Positions 28,403 to 37,622 of a stretch of DNA of 64,000 nucleotides are shown here, in pieces. The stretch is taken from positions 1,363,090 to 1,427,089 of the forward strand of contig NZ_QAIG01000005.1 in assembly GCF_003060885.1 (NCBI RefSeq), read 5' to 3'. Positions within the stretch are counted from its first letter, which is position 1, and every line of letters starts with the position of its first letter. A model generated the notes under the pieces. It saw only the letters and a list, made by a program, of their open reading frames with translations, was not told the origin of the DNA and searched no databases. A program made the position numbers and the translations under genes. This DNA is from Pseudomonas sp. HMWF032. GTDB lineage: Bacteria; Pseudomonadota; Gammaproteobacteria; Pseudomonadales; Pseudomonadaceae.

Positions 28403-29767
28403 ATGAATCGTCGCACCCTGTTAAAAAGCGCCACCCTGGCGGCCGCCATGGCCGCTGTCAGCACCAGCCAAACGAGCCTGGGCGCGACGCGCAGCCCAAA
28501 GACCATCCTCGTTATCGGCGCGGGCATCGCCGGCCTGGCAGCGGCCAGTCAATTGGCGGGGCGCGGGCATCAGGTCACGGTACTGGAAGCCCGTACGCGC
28601 CTGGGCGGCCGCTTGTGGACCAGCCAGGCCTGGGCTGATGCGCCCGTGGATCTGGGCGCCTCGTGGATTCACCAAATGGACGGCAATCCCCTGACTGCGC
28701 TCGCCGACGAGGCCGATGCGCGCTTGATCACCACCTCCTATGACAGTGTCATCGACTACGACGTTAACGGTCGCCCGCTGAGCGCCGCACGGGCCGCGCG
28801 CCTGGCCACCCTCAAGGATGAATACCAATGGGCCGTCGACCAGGGTCAACGTCACAGCATCGACCGCTCGCTGCGCAACACGATTGAGAGCGAACTGGAC
28901 TGGGCCTCCCTCAGCAACGCCGACCAGGAGTTGCTGGCATTTATCACCAACAGTGCGGCCGAGCAGGAATACGCCGGCAGTCGCAACGACTTGTCGACCT
29001 ACTGGTTTGACAGCCTGGGCGGCTACGATGGCGACGATGCCGTGTTCGCCGAGGGCTACCAGACACTGATCAACTTCCTGGCACGCGGGCTGAAAATCCA
29101 ACTCGGGCAGACGGTCAGCGCCATTGACTCCAGCACCGCGACGGTCAAGGTCAAAACCAACAGCGGCACCTTCAGTGCCGACCGGGTCATCGTCAGCGTT
29201 CCGTTGGGCGTGTTGAAGAAAGGCACGATCCGCTTCACGCCCGCCCTGCCCAGCAAAAAGACCACCGCCATTAACAAACTGGGTATGGGCCATTTCAACA
29301 AGTGCTACCTGCGCTTCCCCACCCAGTTCTGGCCGCAGCAAGACTGGCTGGAATACATCCCGCCGCTGTCTCAGCACGGCCAGTGGAGCCAATGGTTGAA
29401 CCTCGGCCGCCTGACCGGCCAACCGGTGCTGCTGGGATTTAACGCGGGCGACTTTGGCCGGCAGATCGAAGCCTGGAGCGATGCCCAGATCGTTGCCAGC
29501 GCCATGGCACGCCTCAGGCTGATCTTTGGTCAGCAGATTCCAGATCCGCTCGGTTTCCAGATCACCCGCTGGAGTCAGGACCCGTTCAGCTATGGCGCCT
29601 ACTCGTTTAACAAACTGGGGGCCAACCCGGCGATGCGAGATGACCTGGCAGCCCCCGTCGGGAACCGACTGTTTTTTGCCGGCGAGGCCACGCACAAGAA
29701 CATGTTTGCCACCGTGCACGGTGCCTTACTCTCCGGCCGCCGAGCCGCCACGCAGGCGCAAGCCTGA
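28403..29767 (+). CDS. Flavin monoamine oxidase, twin-arginine signal
   Basis: A 454-residue flavin amine oxidase. The N terminus NRRTLLKSATLAAAMAAV looks like a Tat signal. The FAD-binding motif is VIGAGIAGLAAASQLAGRGH, LGASWIHQMDGNPL matches the amine-oxidase Rossmann extension, and LFFAGEATHKNMFATVHGALLSGRRAA closes the FAD site. It resembles polyamine and monoamine oxidases, likely acting in the periplasm. AGGAG precedes the ATG, 35 bp after the aldehyde dehydrogenase, in the same operon. Confidence 0.88.
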   Translation: MNRRTLLKSATLAAAMAAVSTSQTSLGATRSPKTILVIGAGIAGLAAASQLAGRGHQVTVLEARTRLGGRLWTSQAWADAPVDLGASWIHQMDGNPLTALADEADARLITTSYDSVIDYDVNGRPLSAARAARLATLKDEYQWAVDQGQRHSIDRSLRNTIESELDWASLSNADQELLAFITNSAAEQEYAGSRNDLSTYWFDSLGGYDGDDAVFAEGYQTLINFLARGLKIQLGQTVSAIDSSTATVKVKTNSGTFSADRVIVSVPLGVLKKGTIRFTPALPSKKTTAINKLGMGHFNKCYLRFPTQFWPQQDWLEYIPPLSQHGQWSQWLNLGRLTGQPVLLGFNAGDFGRQIEAWSDAQIVASAMARLRLIFGQQIPDPLGFQITRWSQDPFSYGAYSFNKLGANPAMRDDLAAPVGNRLFFAGEATHKNMFATVHGALLSGRRAATQAQA

Positions 29768-29775
29768 ACAAAGAC

Positions 29776-29806
29776 CGGCCTGTCATCTCAACGTGATGAC
29801 AGGCCG
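29776..29806 (+). terminator. Strong inverted repeat after the amine oxidase operon
   Basis: A 12-bp perfect stem CGGCCTGTCATC / GATGACAGGCCG with a 7-nt loop, 9 bp after the stop. A long T-run is missing (TTAACG follows), so it may end transcription weakly or protect the 3' end. Confidence 0.6.
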
Positions 29807-29860
29807 TTAACGACGTAAAGACTCGCCTAGACTTGCAGCACACCTTATTGGGAGAGGCTC

Positions 29861-30322
29861 ATGCCAAGGCCGTCACTGCGTCACATTGCCCACCTCAGCA
29901 CTGTTCTCACGGCCGCCCTGGCGGCTTTTGGTCTGGTGATTGCGGTCTGGCAAATTCGTGCAGCTGAATCAAGCCAGCGCGAAGCCTCAGCCCGCGATGC
30001 CTACAAGGAATACCTCAAGCTGGCCATCGAAAAACCTGAACTGACCGACCTGCAACTGTCCAGCGCCATGGACCCAGCGGCGCGGAAAGTGGCCCAAGAA
30101 AACTTCTTCAGCTTTTACTTATTCAGCGCCGAACAAATCTACGAAACATTCAACACCGACTTAGGCTGGCAGCGCAGCCTGCAAACAGACCTGTGCGGGT
30201 TTCATCACGATCTCAATGATCGCTTCGCCGACTGGCAATGGCATCAACATGAACCTGACTTTGCGCAGTTTGCCCAGGAAACCCTTGAGAACTGCCCAAA
30301 GGTAGCAATCGATAAAAACTAA
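29861..30322 (+). CDS. Hypothetical protein with one N-terminal membrane helix
   Basis: 153 residues, not recognised. One transmembrane helix (VLTAALAAFGLVIAVWQI, about residues 13-32) is followed by a helical, mostly polar domain with REASARDAYKEYLKLAIEKPELTDLQLS. GGGAGAG at 6 bp supports the ATG. It has its own promoter space after the inverted repeat at 29776-29806. Two cysteines occur in the C-terminal domain. No function is assigned. Confidence 0.65.
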   Translation: MPRPSLRHIAHLSTVLTAALAAFGLVIAVWQIRAAESSQREASARDAYKEYLKLAIEKPELTDLQLSSAMDPAARKVAQENFFSFYLFSAEQIYETFNTDLGWQRSLQTDLCGFHHDLNDRFADWQWHQHEPDFAQFAQETLENCPKVAIDKN

Positions 30323-30415
30323 TGGGGTTCACCACTGCACCTGCAACAAAACTTCAATAGCGTGAACCCACCTAACACGGCAATCTGCATGGATATCCAC
30401 ACAGCAAGAGCCACC

Positions 30416-31282
30416 ATGCGAACCCTCACCACCCTCACCGGCAACAGCCAGAAACTCGATGGCGGCGCCATGTTTGGCAATGCGCCGAAAGCGCTATGGC
30501 AGCGCTGGATGAAAGCGGACGAACTGAACCGGATCGACCTCGGCTGCCGCGCCCTACTGGTACAAGAAGAGGCGCGCAACATCCTCATCGAAACCGGTAT
30601 CGGTGCGTTTTTCAGCCCGGAATTGAAGCAGCGTTTCGGCGTACAGGAAACGCGTCACGTACTGCTCGACAGCCTGGCCGCTGCTGGCCTGAGTGATGCC
30701 GATATCGATATCGTAGTGCTCACCCACCTGCACTTTGACCATGCCGGCGGTTTGCTCGCCGCCTGGGAAGAAGGCCAACCGGCACGCCTGCTGTTCCCCA
30801 ATGCGCAGTTCATCACGGGCCGCCGTCAGTGGCAGCGGGCCTGCCAGCCGCACGCCCGCGACCGCGCTTCCTACATTCCGGAGTTGTTGGCCTTGCTGGA
30901 GGACAGCGGCCGCCTGCAGCTGATCGACGAAACCGAGCACTGTGAACTGCTTGGCGCGGACTGGCGCTTGCACTGGAGCGATGGCCATACACCCGGGCAA
31001 CTGCTGCCGGAAGTGGCCATGCCTGAGGGGCCGGTGGTGTTCCCCGGCGACCTGATCCCAGGCGCGCCGTGGGTGCACCTGCCCATCACCATGGGCTACG
31101 ACCGTTTTCCAGAGGGGCTGATCGAAGAGAAAGAAGCCCTGCTCGCCGACCTGTTCGCCCGCAACGGCCGACTGGTATTCACCCACGACCCTGATACGGC
31201 CATGGGCCGCATCAGCCGTGATGACAACGGACGCTATGCGGTGCAGCAGGTCACTGAGCAGGTTTGCCAGCTGAGTGATTGA
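30416..31282 (+). CDS. MBL-fold metallo-hydrolase
   Basis: 288 residues of the metallo-beta-lactamase fold. The metal motif is [10 protein letters not shown] (HxHxDH), with a later His in WSDGHTPGQ and an Asp in VFPGDLI. Such stand-alone enzymes include lactonases and thioester or phosphodiester hydrolases; the substrate is not predictable. The ATG at 30416 has AAGAG at 6 bp; in-frame starts at 30389 or 30362 are possible. It ends only 3 bp from the convergent YceK-type lipoprotein gene. Confidence 0.85.
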   Translation: MRTLTTLTGNSQKLDGGAMFGNAPKALWQRWMKADELNRIDLGCRALLVQEEARNILIETGIGAFFSPELKQRFGVQETRHVLLDSLAAAGLSDADIDIVVLTHLHFDHAGGLLAAWEEGQPARLLFPNAQFITGRRQWQRACQPHARDRASYIPELLALLEDSGRLQLIDETEHCELLGADWRLHWSDGHTPGQLLPEVAMPEGPVVFPGDLIPGAPWVHLPITMGYDRFPEGLIEEKEALLADLFARNGRLVFTHDPDTAMGRISRDDNGRYAVQQVTEQVCQLSD

Positions 31283-31285
31283 TGC

Positions 31286-31585
31286 CTAAAGGCCGCCGCT
31301 GACACCCAGGCTAATGCCCATTGCAGTGGCCAGGGACAACGGTAATAGCAAGGTGTCGAGTAAGGCGCTGACCGGCAGATCGGCCGCCGGATATGCCGGG
31401 GCCTCGGCGCCGAAACGGTCCGTGGCACAACAGCCGCCTTGCAGCGCATACAGGTTCAGCCGTGTGCCGGCGTACACCACGGGCGCATCGGGCTTGGCCG
31501 CATCCAGGGTGCGCACGGTGGCACAACCGCTCAGCGCCAGGCTCACGCACAGCCCCACAAGCGCAAGTCGCAACCATTTAGTCAT
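31286..31585 (-). CDS. YceK/YidQ-family lipoprotein (DUF1375)
   Basis: A 99-residue predicted lipoprotein: signal [20 protein letters not shown] with lipobox LSGC, then [16 protein letters not shown] and [12 protein letters not shown], typical of the family. Function is unknown. The ATG sits inside the last codons of ubiX (8-bp overlap), so it is translationally coupled to ubiX; I preferred it to an upstream start that would lie deeper in ubiX. Confidence 0.8.
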   Translation of the reverse strand: MTKWLRLALVGLCVSLALSGCATVRTLDAAKPDAPVVYAGTRLNLYALQGGCCATDRFGAEAPAYPAADLPVSALLDTLLLPLSLATAMGISLGVSGGL

Positions 31586-32210
31586 CGGGGCTGATCTGAT
31601 GGTGCTCACCCCAACGCGGCAGCATGTCTTGGGGAATGTTCAGGCAGTTGAGAATCCGCGCCACGACAAAATCGATCAGGTCATCGATGGTTTGCGGCTG
31701 ATGATAAAAGCCCGGCGCCGCCGGCAGAATGGTCGCACCCATGTTCGACAGTTTGAGCATGTTATCCAGATGGATGCTGGAGAACGGTGCCTCGCGCGGC
31801 ACCAGAATCAACTGACGCCGCTCTTTGAGGGCCACGTCGGCGGCACGTTCAATCAGGTTGTTGCACGCACCATGAGCAATCGCCGAGAGCGAGCCGGTGC
31901 TGCACGGCACCACCACCATCGCGGTCGGAGCCCCAGAGCCAGAGGCCGCCGGGGCCATCCAGTCTTCTTTACCAAAGACGCGAATCTGCCCCGGCGCGGC
32001 GCCGGTGTACTCGCTCAAGAATGCCTGCATGGCCTGCGGTTTGCTCGGCAGGCTGACATCGGTTTCAGTGGCCATCACCAGCTGCGCGGCCTTGGAAATC
32101 AGAAAGTGCACCTCGCGCTCTTCCTGCACCAGGCAGTCGAGCAGGCGCAGGCCGTACTGAGCGCCAGAAGCGCCGGTCATGGCCAGGGTGATTCTCTCAG
32201 GTCCAGACAT
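31578..32210 (-). CDS. ubiX: Flavin prenyltransferase UbiX
   Basis: A 210-residue enzyme that prenylates FMN to prenyl-FMN, the cofactor of the UbiD decarboxylase in ubiquinone synthesis. Typical signatures are [42 protein letters not shown] and [13 protein letters not shown]-like [13 protein letters not shown]. The start follows the mpl stop without a gap, with the Shine-Dalgarno GGAGG inside the end of mpl. It shares this mpl-ubiX order with P. aeruginosa. Confidence 0.95.
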   Translation of the reverse strand: MSGPERITLAMTGASGAQYGLRLLDCLVQEEREVHFLISKAAQLVMATETDVSLPSKPQAMQAFLSEYTGAAPGQIRVFGKEDWMAPAASGSGAPTAMVVVPCSTGSLSAIAHGACNNLIERAADVALKERRQLILVPREAPFSSIHLDNMLKLSNMGATILPAAPGFYHQPQTIDDLIDFVVARILNCLNIPQDMLPRWGEHHQISPDD

Positions 32211-33563
32211 TTATGCCTCCAGGGCCGCAGCCAGCTTGCCATGCAAACCGCCAAAACCGCCGTTGCTCATCACCACCACCTGAGTACCCGGCGCGGCTTC
32301 AGCCTTGACCCCGGCGATGATCGCCTCCAGGGAATCGCACACCTGCGTCGGCACCGTCGAGGCGGCGACCGTGCCGGCCAAGTCCCAGCCCAGGTTTGGC
32401 GGCGCGTACCAGTACACCGAGTCCGCCTGCACCACGGATTCCGGCAGGCCATCACGGTGCGCGCCGAGTTTCATCGAGTTGGAGCGCGGCTCGACGATGG
32501 CAATCAGTTTGGCGTCGCCGATGCGTTTGCGCAGGCCATCCAGGGTGGTGGCAATTGCCGTCGGGTGATGCGCGAAGTCATCGAAAATGGTCACGCCGTT
32601 GACCTCGGCCACCTTCTCCATGCGCCGCTTGGCGTTGATAAAGCCGCACAGCGCGGCGATGCCCAGCTCCGGCACCACGCCGACATGCCGCGCCGCCGCC
32701 AGCACGGCCAAGGCATTGGCGACGTTGTGCTGGCCGGTCAGCTGCCAGTCCACGGTGCCGGCAACCTTGCCCGCGAAACTCACCTCGAAGCGCGAGCCGT
32801 CGGCGCTGAGCAGACGCGCCTGCCATTGGCCACCTTCGCCGGTGGTTTGCACCGGGGTCCAGCAACCCATCTCGATCACCCGCTTGAGTGCCGGTTCGGT
32901 GGTCGGATGAATGATCAGGCCGTCGCCTGGAATGGTGCGCACCAGATGGTGGAACTGCCGCTCGATTGCTGCCAGATCCGGGAAGATGTCCGCATGATCG
33001 AACTCCAGGTTATTCAGGATGGCGGTGCGCGGGCGGTAATGGACGAACTTGCTGCGTTTGTCGAAGAAGGCGCTGTCGTACTCGTCGGCTTCCACCACAA
33101 AGAACGGCGTGCCGCCCAGGCGCGCGGAGATGCCGAAGTTCTGCGGCACGCCGCCAATCAAAAAGCCCGGGCTCATGCCCGCATGTTCCAGCACCCAGGC
33201 GAGCATGCTCGAACTGCTGGTTTTGCCGTGGGTGCCGGCCACCGCCATCACCCAACGGCCCTGCAACACATGGTCGGCCAGCCACTGCGGGCCACTCACG
33301 TAGGGCAGACCTTTGTTCAGCACATATTCCACCGCCGGGTTACCGCGCGACAGCGCGTTACCGACCACCACCAGATCCGGCGCGGGGTCGAGTTGTGCGG
33401 CGTCATAGCCTTGAGTCAGTTCGATGCCCTGCGCTTCCAGCTGGGTGCTCATGGGCGGGTAGACGTTGGCGTCGGAACCGGTTACGCGGTGGCCGAGTTC
33501 CTTGGCCAAGACGGCCAGCGAGCCCATAAACGTGCCGCAGATGCCGAGAATATGGATATGCAT
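32211..33563 (-). CDS. mpl: UDP-N-acetylmuramate:L-alanyl-gamma-D-glutamyl-meso-diaminopimelate ligase
   Basis: A 450-residue Mur-ligase-family enzyme that recycles murein tripeptide by attaching it to UDP-MurNAc. It starts MHIHILGICGTFMGSLAVLAKELGH (UDP-binding). The ATP P-loop is AVAGTHGKTSSSSML and the Mpl-specific EADEYDSAFFDKRSKF motif is clear. The ATG at 33563 was chosen; a longer reading upstream lacks similarity. It overlaps nothing and is followed immediately by ubiX. Confidence 0.96.
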   Translation of the reverse strand: MHIHILGICGTFMGSLAVLAKELGHRVTGSDANVYPPMSTQLEAQGIELTQGYDAAQLDPAPDLVVVGNALSRGNPAVEYVLNKGLPYVSGPQWLADHVLQGRWVMAVAGTHGKTSSSSMLAWVLEHAGMSPGFLIGGVPQNFGISARLGGTPFFVVEADEYDSAFFDKRSKFVHYRPRTAILNNLEFDHADIFPDLAAIERQFHHLVRTIPGDGLIIHPTTEPALKRVIEMGCWTPVQTTGEGGQWQARLLSADGSRFEVSFAGKVAGTVDWQLTGQHNVANALAVLAAARHVGVVPELGIAALCGFINAKRRMEKVAEVNGVTIFDDFAHHPTAIATTLDGLRKRIGDAKLIAIVEPRSNSMKLGAHRDGLPESVVQADSVYWYAPPNLGWDLAGTVAASTVPTQVCDSLEAIIAGVKAEAAPGTQVVVMSNGGFGGLHGKLAAALEA

Positions 33564-33713
33564 GATGTACCTTGAAGGCGGGTCAGAACCTGGAAACAGG
33601 CCGGATAAAAACTCGCCGCAGATTATCACAGCCTCCCCGCCCATTTGCGCAGGTTGGATCGGGCGGTGATCCGTTGCGGTGCGCAGTTGCAGCGCCCAAG
33701 CGCGTACCCGACC

Positions 33714-33748
33714 TTGTTGGGCTTCGCTGCGCTCAACACCAACCTACG
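33714..33748. repeat. REP-like element with hairpin
   Basis: TTGTTGGGCTTCGCTGCGCTCAACACCAACCTACG-type sequence (positions given): a stem GTTG...CAAC with arms TTGG/CCAA. It resembles the short imperfect palindromes scattered in Pseudomonas genomes, lying in the gap between eatR and mpl. Confidence 0.4.
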
Positions 33749-33751
33749 CTT

Positions 33752-35650
33752 CTAGCCTCGTCGGGCAATCCCGTGTTTGCGCAGTTTGCGGTACAGGGTG
33801 TTGCGGCTGATGCCGAGCTGTTCGGCGCTGCGGCTCATCTGCCAGTGCTGCGCCTCTAGGACCGCGAGCAGCGCCTGGCGTTCGGCATCGCCCAGCTGAT
33901 CGGGTTTGGCCGTAGGCAACAACACCTGCGCAGGACGGGCATGGCGGATCTCGGCGGGCAGATCAGCGTGGCTGATGAGGCCGTTTTCACACAAGGCGCA
34001 CAGGGTGCGCAACACATTGCGCAGCTGGCGCACATTACCCGGCCAGGAATAGCCGAGCAGCGCCTCGCGGGCGGCATCATCGAGCCGCACGGCTTGTCCG
34101 CGTGTTTCTTCGGCGAGGAGGAAATCCAGCAGCGCCAACTGGTCGCTGCGCTCACGCAAAGGCGGCAACTCGATCACCAGACCATTGAGGCGATAGAACA
34201 GGTCCTGGCGAAACTCGCCGCTCACCACCCGCTCGTTGAGGTCGCGGTGACTGGCGCTGATCACCCGCACATCGATGGCCTGCGCCTCACCGCCAATCGG
34301 CTCGACACGACGCTCTTCCAGCACCCGCAGCAAACGGGTTTGCAGCGCCAGCGGCATGTCACCGATTTCATCAAGAAACAACGTGCCGCCATCGGCCTGC
34401 TGCAACTTGCCGCGCATGCCTTCCTTGCGCGCACCAGTGAAGCTGCCGCCGCGATAACCGAACAGCTCGCTCTCGATCAGGCTCTCGGGAATCGCCGCGC
34501 AATTCAGCGCGACAAAGGGCTTGCCGCCACGCGAGCTGACCTGATGCAGGGCCTTGGCGAAGGCCTCTTTGCCGGTGCCGGTTTCGCCACCGATCAGCAG
34601 CGGCACGTCACGCTCATACACCCGCAGCGCCCGGCGAAAATCACTCTGCAGGCCCACATCGGCCAGGCACAAACCCGGTGCTGCCAGCGCCGTGGCTGCC
34701 AGGGCCTGAGCACTGCTCCGGGGCTGGCCGCGCAACATGGCAAACAACAACTGACCACGCTGGGTGTACAACGGCCAACTGGCATTGGGCTGCGCCGAGG
34801 CGCGACCGAGCAGATCATCCAGACGGCAGTCGAACACCTCGACCAAGGTGCGCCCGAGCAGTTGCTGCCGCGACAGGCCGAGCAGGTTGATCGCGCTCTG
34901 GTTCACCGCGCTCACCCGGCCATCGCCATCGAAAGCCAGCAACCCTTCGCTGAACTGACCGATGTATTCGGCCTGAGCATGAAAACGCAGCAGCCACTCG
35001 CCTTCATAGCTGCGCAGAAAATGACAACCCTCGATGGCCTTGGCCGACAGGTTGACCAGCGCCATGGTGTGGAACTGGCTCTGCCGCGATACGTCATGCC
35101 GCGCCGAGGACACATCCAGCACCGCCAGCAACTCGCCATGCGGATCAAACACCGGGCTGGCCGAGCAGGTCAGGCCGGTATGCCGGCTGCGGAAATGTTC
35201 ATTCTGGTGAATGGTCAGCGGCTGGCGCTCAACCAAGCAGGTGCCGATGCCGTTGGTGCCTTCACAGGCCTCGCTCCAGTCGGCTCCAAGCCACAGGCCG
35301 GCTTGCTCGAAGGTGCGCTTTTCCGCCTGCTCGGTGACGCAATTGAGGATCACACCACGGGCATCGGTCAGCAACACGGCATGACCGGAGCAGGCTAACT
35401 GGCGGTGCAGGCTGTTCATCTCGTTGCTGGAAATCTCCAGCACCTGTTGCAGCTGTTCGCGCCGCTCGAGCATGCGCGCGTGTTCGATGACAGCGGGCGG
35501 CATGTTCTGCGCCGGGTCGAGGTGGTGCTGCTGCAGGCAGCGCAGCCAGGAGCGCGCCACCGAAGAATCAGCAGCCGGGCCGGCGTGTTGCCCACGCCCT
35601 TGGGCCACGGTCAGCACCTGCTGGGCGTGGCGGCTTGCAGGGTTGTGCAT
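33752..35650 (-). CDS. eatR: Sigma-54-dependent activator EatR (AcoR-like)
   Basis: A 632-residue enhancer-binding protein. An N-terminal GAF-type sensor (about 80-200) and a PAS segment (about 210-300) are followed by the AAA+ ATPase: Walker A GETGTGKEAFAK, Walker B GGTLFLDEIGDMP, and the sigma-54 loop GSFTGA, where the usual second residue Ala is Ser. A Fis-type HTH (RNTLYRKLRKHGIA) ends it. Position next to ethanolamine genes matches P. aeruginosa EatR, which with RpoN controls ethanolamine use (from memory). The start at 35650 follows GGAG. It is divergent from the aldehyde dehydrogenase gene. Confidence 0.9.
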   Translation of the reverse strand: MHNPASRHAQQVLTVAQGRGQHAGPAADSSVARSWLRCLQQHHLDPAQNMPPAVIEHARMLERREQLQQVLEISSNEMNSLHRQLACSGHAVLLTDARGVILNCVTEQAEKRTFEQAGLWLGADWSEACEGTNGIGTCLVERQPLTIHQNEHFRSRHTGLTCSASPVFDPHGELLAVLDVSSARHDVSRQSQFHTMALVNLSAKAIEGCHFLRSYEGEWLLRFHAQAEYIGQFSEGLLAFDGDGRVSAVNQSAINLLGLSRQQLLGRTLVEVFDCRLDDLLGRASAQPNASWPLYTQRGQLLFAMLRGQPRSSAQALAATALAAPGLCLADVGLQSDFRRALRVYERDVPLLIGGETGTGKEAFAKALHQVSSRGGKPFVALNCAAIPESLIESELFGYRGGSFTGARKEGMRGKLQQADGGTLFLDEIGDMPLALQTRLLRVLEERRVEPIGGEAQAIDVRVISASHRDLNERVVSGEFRQDLFYRLNGLVIELPPLRERSDQLALLDFLLAEETRGQAVRLDDAAREALLGYSWPGNVRQLRNVLRTLCALCENGLISHADLPAEIRHARPAQVLLPTAKPDQLGDAERQALLAVLEAQHWQMSRSAEQLGISRNTLYRKLRKHGIARRG

Positions 35651-35745
35651 TGTTATTGTTCTCCGCGGTGGAGTTGCACGTGATGACCGAGCATCTACCA
35701 GCTTCCTGGGCAATGCAAGATGCACTGACCAGTAAGTCACCCCGC

Positions 35746-35763
35746 TGTATCACCCCTGGTACA
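35746..35763. promoter_or_regulatory. Candidate EatR binding site 1 (TGTATC-N6-GGTACA)
   Basis: An 18-bp imperfect palindrome in the 303-bp divergent gap. It matches TGTAYC-N6-GRTACA and lies about 110 bp upstream of the sigma-54 promoter, at typical enhancer distance. A second copy follows with centres 33 bp apart, three helical turns. Confidence 0.6.
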
Positions 35764-35778
35764 GCCTGTCACGCAGGT

Positions 35779-35796
35779 TGTACCAAGGCCGATACA
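35779..35796. promoter_or_regulatory. Candidate EatR binding site 2 (TGTACC-N6-GATACA)
   Basis: The second copy of TGTAYC-N6-GRTACA, a mirror-like partner of the site at 35746-35763. Two phased sites upstream of a sigma-54 promoter is the usual arrangement for enhancer-binding proteins. Confidence 0.6.
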
Positions 35797-35861
35797 CCGC
35801 GCCTGGCGCAACCGCCCGGCACATACAACGCAACCGCTCTAAACCGGACATCACGCACGCC

Positions 35862-35877
35862 TGGCCCAGCCCTTGCT
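35862..35877 (+). promoter_or_regulatory. Sigma-54 (RpoN) promoter of the aldehyde dehydrogenase gene
   Basis: TGGCCCAGCCCTTGCT matches the consensus TGGCAC-N5-TTGCW, with GG at 35863-35864 and GC at 35875-35876 exactly 10 bp apart. The predicted transcript would start near 35888, 66 bp before the gene. Confidence 0.75.
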
Positions 35878-35953
35878 CTGTGTCTATTCAAGCGCCACTG
35901 CGCGCCTCTCGCTGCATCACCAGAACAAGCATAAGAACCAGGAGATATTCAGC

Positions 35954-37474
35954 ATGCGTTACGCCCATCCCGGCACCGAAGGTGCCCTCGTTTCGTTCAA
36001 ATCCCGTTACGGCAACTACATCGGCGGCGAGTTTGTCGCACCGGTCAAAGGCCAGTACTTCACCAACACCTCACCGGTGAATGGCCTGCCGATTGCCGAG
36101 TTCCCGCGCTCCACCTCCGAGGATATCGACAAGGCGCTGGACGCCGCCCATGCCGCCGCCGACGCCTGGGGCCGCACCTCAGCGCAGGAACGCTCACTGA
36201 CCCTGCTGAAGATCGCCGACCGCATCGAAGCCAATCTGGAAGTGCTGGCCATCACCGAAACCTGGGACAACGGTAAAGCCGTACGCGAAACCCTGAATGC
36301 CGATATTCCCCTGGCCGCCGACCACTTCCGCTACTTCGCTGGCTGCCTGCGCGCCCAGGAAGGTTCTGCTGCCGAGATCGACGGCAACACCGTGGCCTAT
36401 CACATCCACGAGCCGCTGGGCGTGGTCGGGCAGATCATTCCGTGGAACTTCCCACTGCTGATGGCCGCCTGGAAGCTCGCCCCGGCCCTGGCCGCCGGCA
36501 ACTGCGTGGTATTAAAGCCAGCCGAGCAAACGCCGCTGGGCATCAGCGTACTGATGGAGCTGATCGGCGACCTGCTGCCGCCGGGCGTGCTCAACGTGGT
36601 GCAGGGCTTTGGTAAAGAGGCCGGCGAAGCCTTGGCCACCAGCAAGCGCATCGCCAAGATTGCCTTCACCGGTTCTACCCCGGTGGGTGCGCACATCATG
36701 AAATGTGCCGCTGAAAACATCATACCGAGCACCGTGGAGCTGGGCGGCAAATCGCCAAACATCTTCTTCGAAGACATCATGCAGGCCGAGCCGAGCTTTA
36801 TCGAAAAAGCCGCCGAAGGCCTGGTGCTGGCCTTCTTCAACCAGGGCGAGGTGTGCACCTGCCCATCGCGCGCGCTGGTGCAGGAATCGATCTACCCGGC
36901 CTTTATGAAAGAGGTGATGAAGAAGGTCGAGCAGATCAAACGCGGCGACCCGCTGGACACCGACACCATGGTCGGCGCGCAAGCCTCCGAGCAACAGTTC
37001 GACAAGATCTTGAGCTACCTGGAAATCGCCAAGCAGGAAGGGGCTGAGTTGCTCACCGGCGGCGCGGTGGAAAAACTCAGCGGCACCCTGGACGGCGGCT
37101 ATTACATCCAGCCGACCCTGCTCAAGGGCCACAACAAGATGCGCGTGTTCCAGGAAGAAATCTTCGGCCCGGTGGTCAGCGTCACCACCTTCAAGGACGA
37201 AGCCGAAGCCCTGGCAATTGCCAACGACACCGAGTTCGGCCTCGGCGCCGGCCTGTGGACCCGCGACATCAACCGCGCCTACCGCATGGGCCGGGCGATC
37301 AAAGCCGGTCGCGTGTGGACCAACTGCTACCACCTCTACCCCGCCCATGCTGCCTTCGGCGGCTACAAGAAGTCCGGCGTCGGCCGCGAAACCCACAAGA
37401 TGATGCTCGACCACTATCAGCAGACGAAAAACCTGCTGGTCAGCTACGACATCAATCCGCTGGGGTTCTTCTGA
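35954..37474 (+). CDS. Acetaldehyde dehydrogenase for ethanolamine use (ExaC/AcdA-like)
   Basis: A 506-residue NAD-dependent aldehyde dehydrogenase, with catalytic Cys in [13 protein letters not shown], general-base Glu in [14 protein letters not shown], and cofactor segment [23 protein letters not shown]. Length and motifs match ExaC-type enzymes. Next to eutBC it should oxidise the acetaldehyde made from ethanolamine to acetate. The ATG at 35954 has AGGAG upstream; in-frame starts further left run into the promoter. Predicted RpoN/EatR control. Confidence 0.92.
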   Translation: MRYAHPGTEGALVSFKSRYGNYIGGEFVAPVKGQYFTNTSPVNGLPIAEFPRSTSEDIDKALDAAHAAADAWGRTSAQERSLTLLKIADRIEANLEVLAITETWDNGKAVRETLNADIPLAADHFRYFAGCLRAQEGSAAEIDGNTVAYHIHEPLGVVGQIIPWNFPLLMAAWKLAPALAAGNCVVLKPAEQTPLGISVLMELIGDLLPPGVLNVVQGFGKEAGEALATSKRIAKIAFTGSTPVGAHIMKCAAENIIPSTVELGGKSPNIFFEDIMQAEPSFIEKAAEGLVLAFFNQGEVCTCPSRALVQESIYPAFMKEVMKKVEQIKRGDPLDTDTMVGAQASEQQFDKILSYLEIAKQEGAELLTGGAVEKLSGTLDGGYYIQPTLLKGHNKMRVFQEEIFGPVVSVTTFKDEAEALAIANDTEFGLGAGLWTRDINRAYRMGRAIKAGRVWTNCYHLYPAHAAFGGYKKSGVGRETHKMMLDHYQQTKNLLVSYDINPLGFF

Positions 37475-37559
37475 CGCACGCAGGCATTGGCAGCGAAAAC
37501 GCCTCCTGCTTAGCTAAAAGCGTCATTCGCCGTGCCAGCCGTAACATCCTGTTGCAGCT

Positions 37560-37575
37560 GGCATAGGCGTTGCGT
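37560..37575 (+). promoter_or_regulatory. Sigma-54 (RpoN) promoter of the ethanolamine permease gene
   Basis: TGGCATAGGCGTTGCG fits TGGCAC-N5-TTGCW: GG at 37561-37562 and GC at 37573-37574, 10 bp apart. It lies 48 bp before the permease start, giving a second RpoN promoter in the cluster. No TGTAYC palindrome was found just upstream, so activation may use the sites at 35746-35796 or a different site. Confidence 0.65.
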
Positions 37576-37622
37576 AGATCCGCAAGACTCTTGGTCTATT
37601 CCACTACTTAGGGCGGGTACTC

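Noticed and set aside
26923-28527. Long open frame on the minus strand
   Set aside because: It is antisense to the aldehyde dehydrogenase, has low-complexity composition and no ribosome site.
31314-33575. Long open frame (about 750 codons) on the plus strand
   Set aside because: It lies wholly opposite ubiX and mpl, whose protein families are clear. High-GC codon bias creates such antisense frames.
33941-35398. 485-codon frame on the plus strand
   Set aside because: Antisense to eatR, which has clear AAA+ motifs; no family resemblance.
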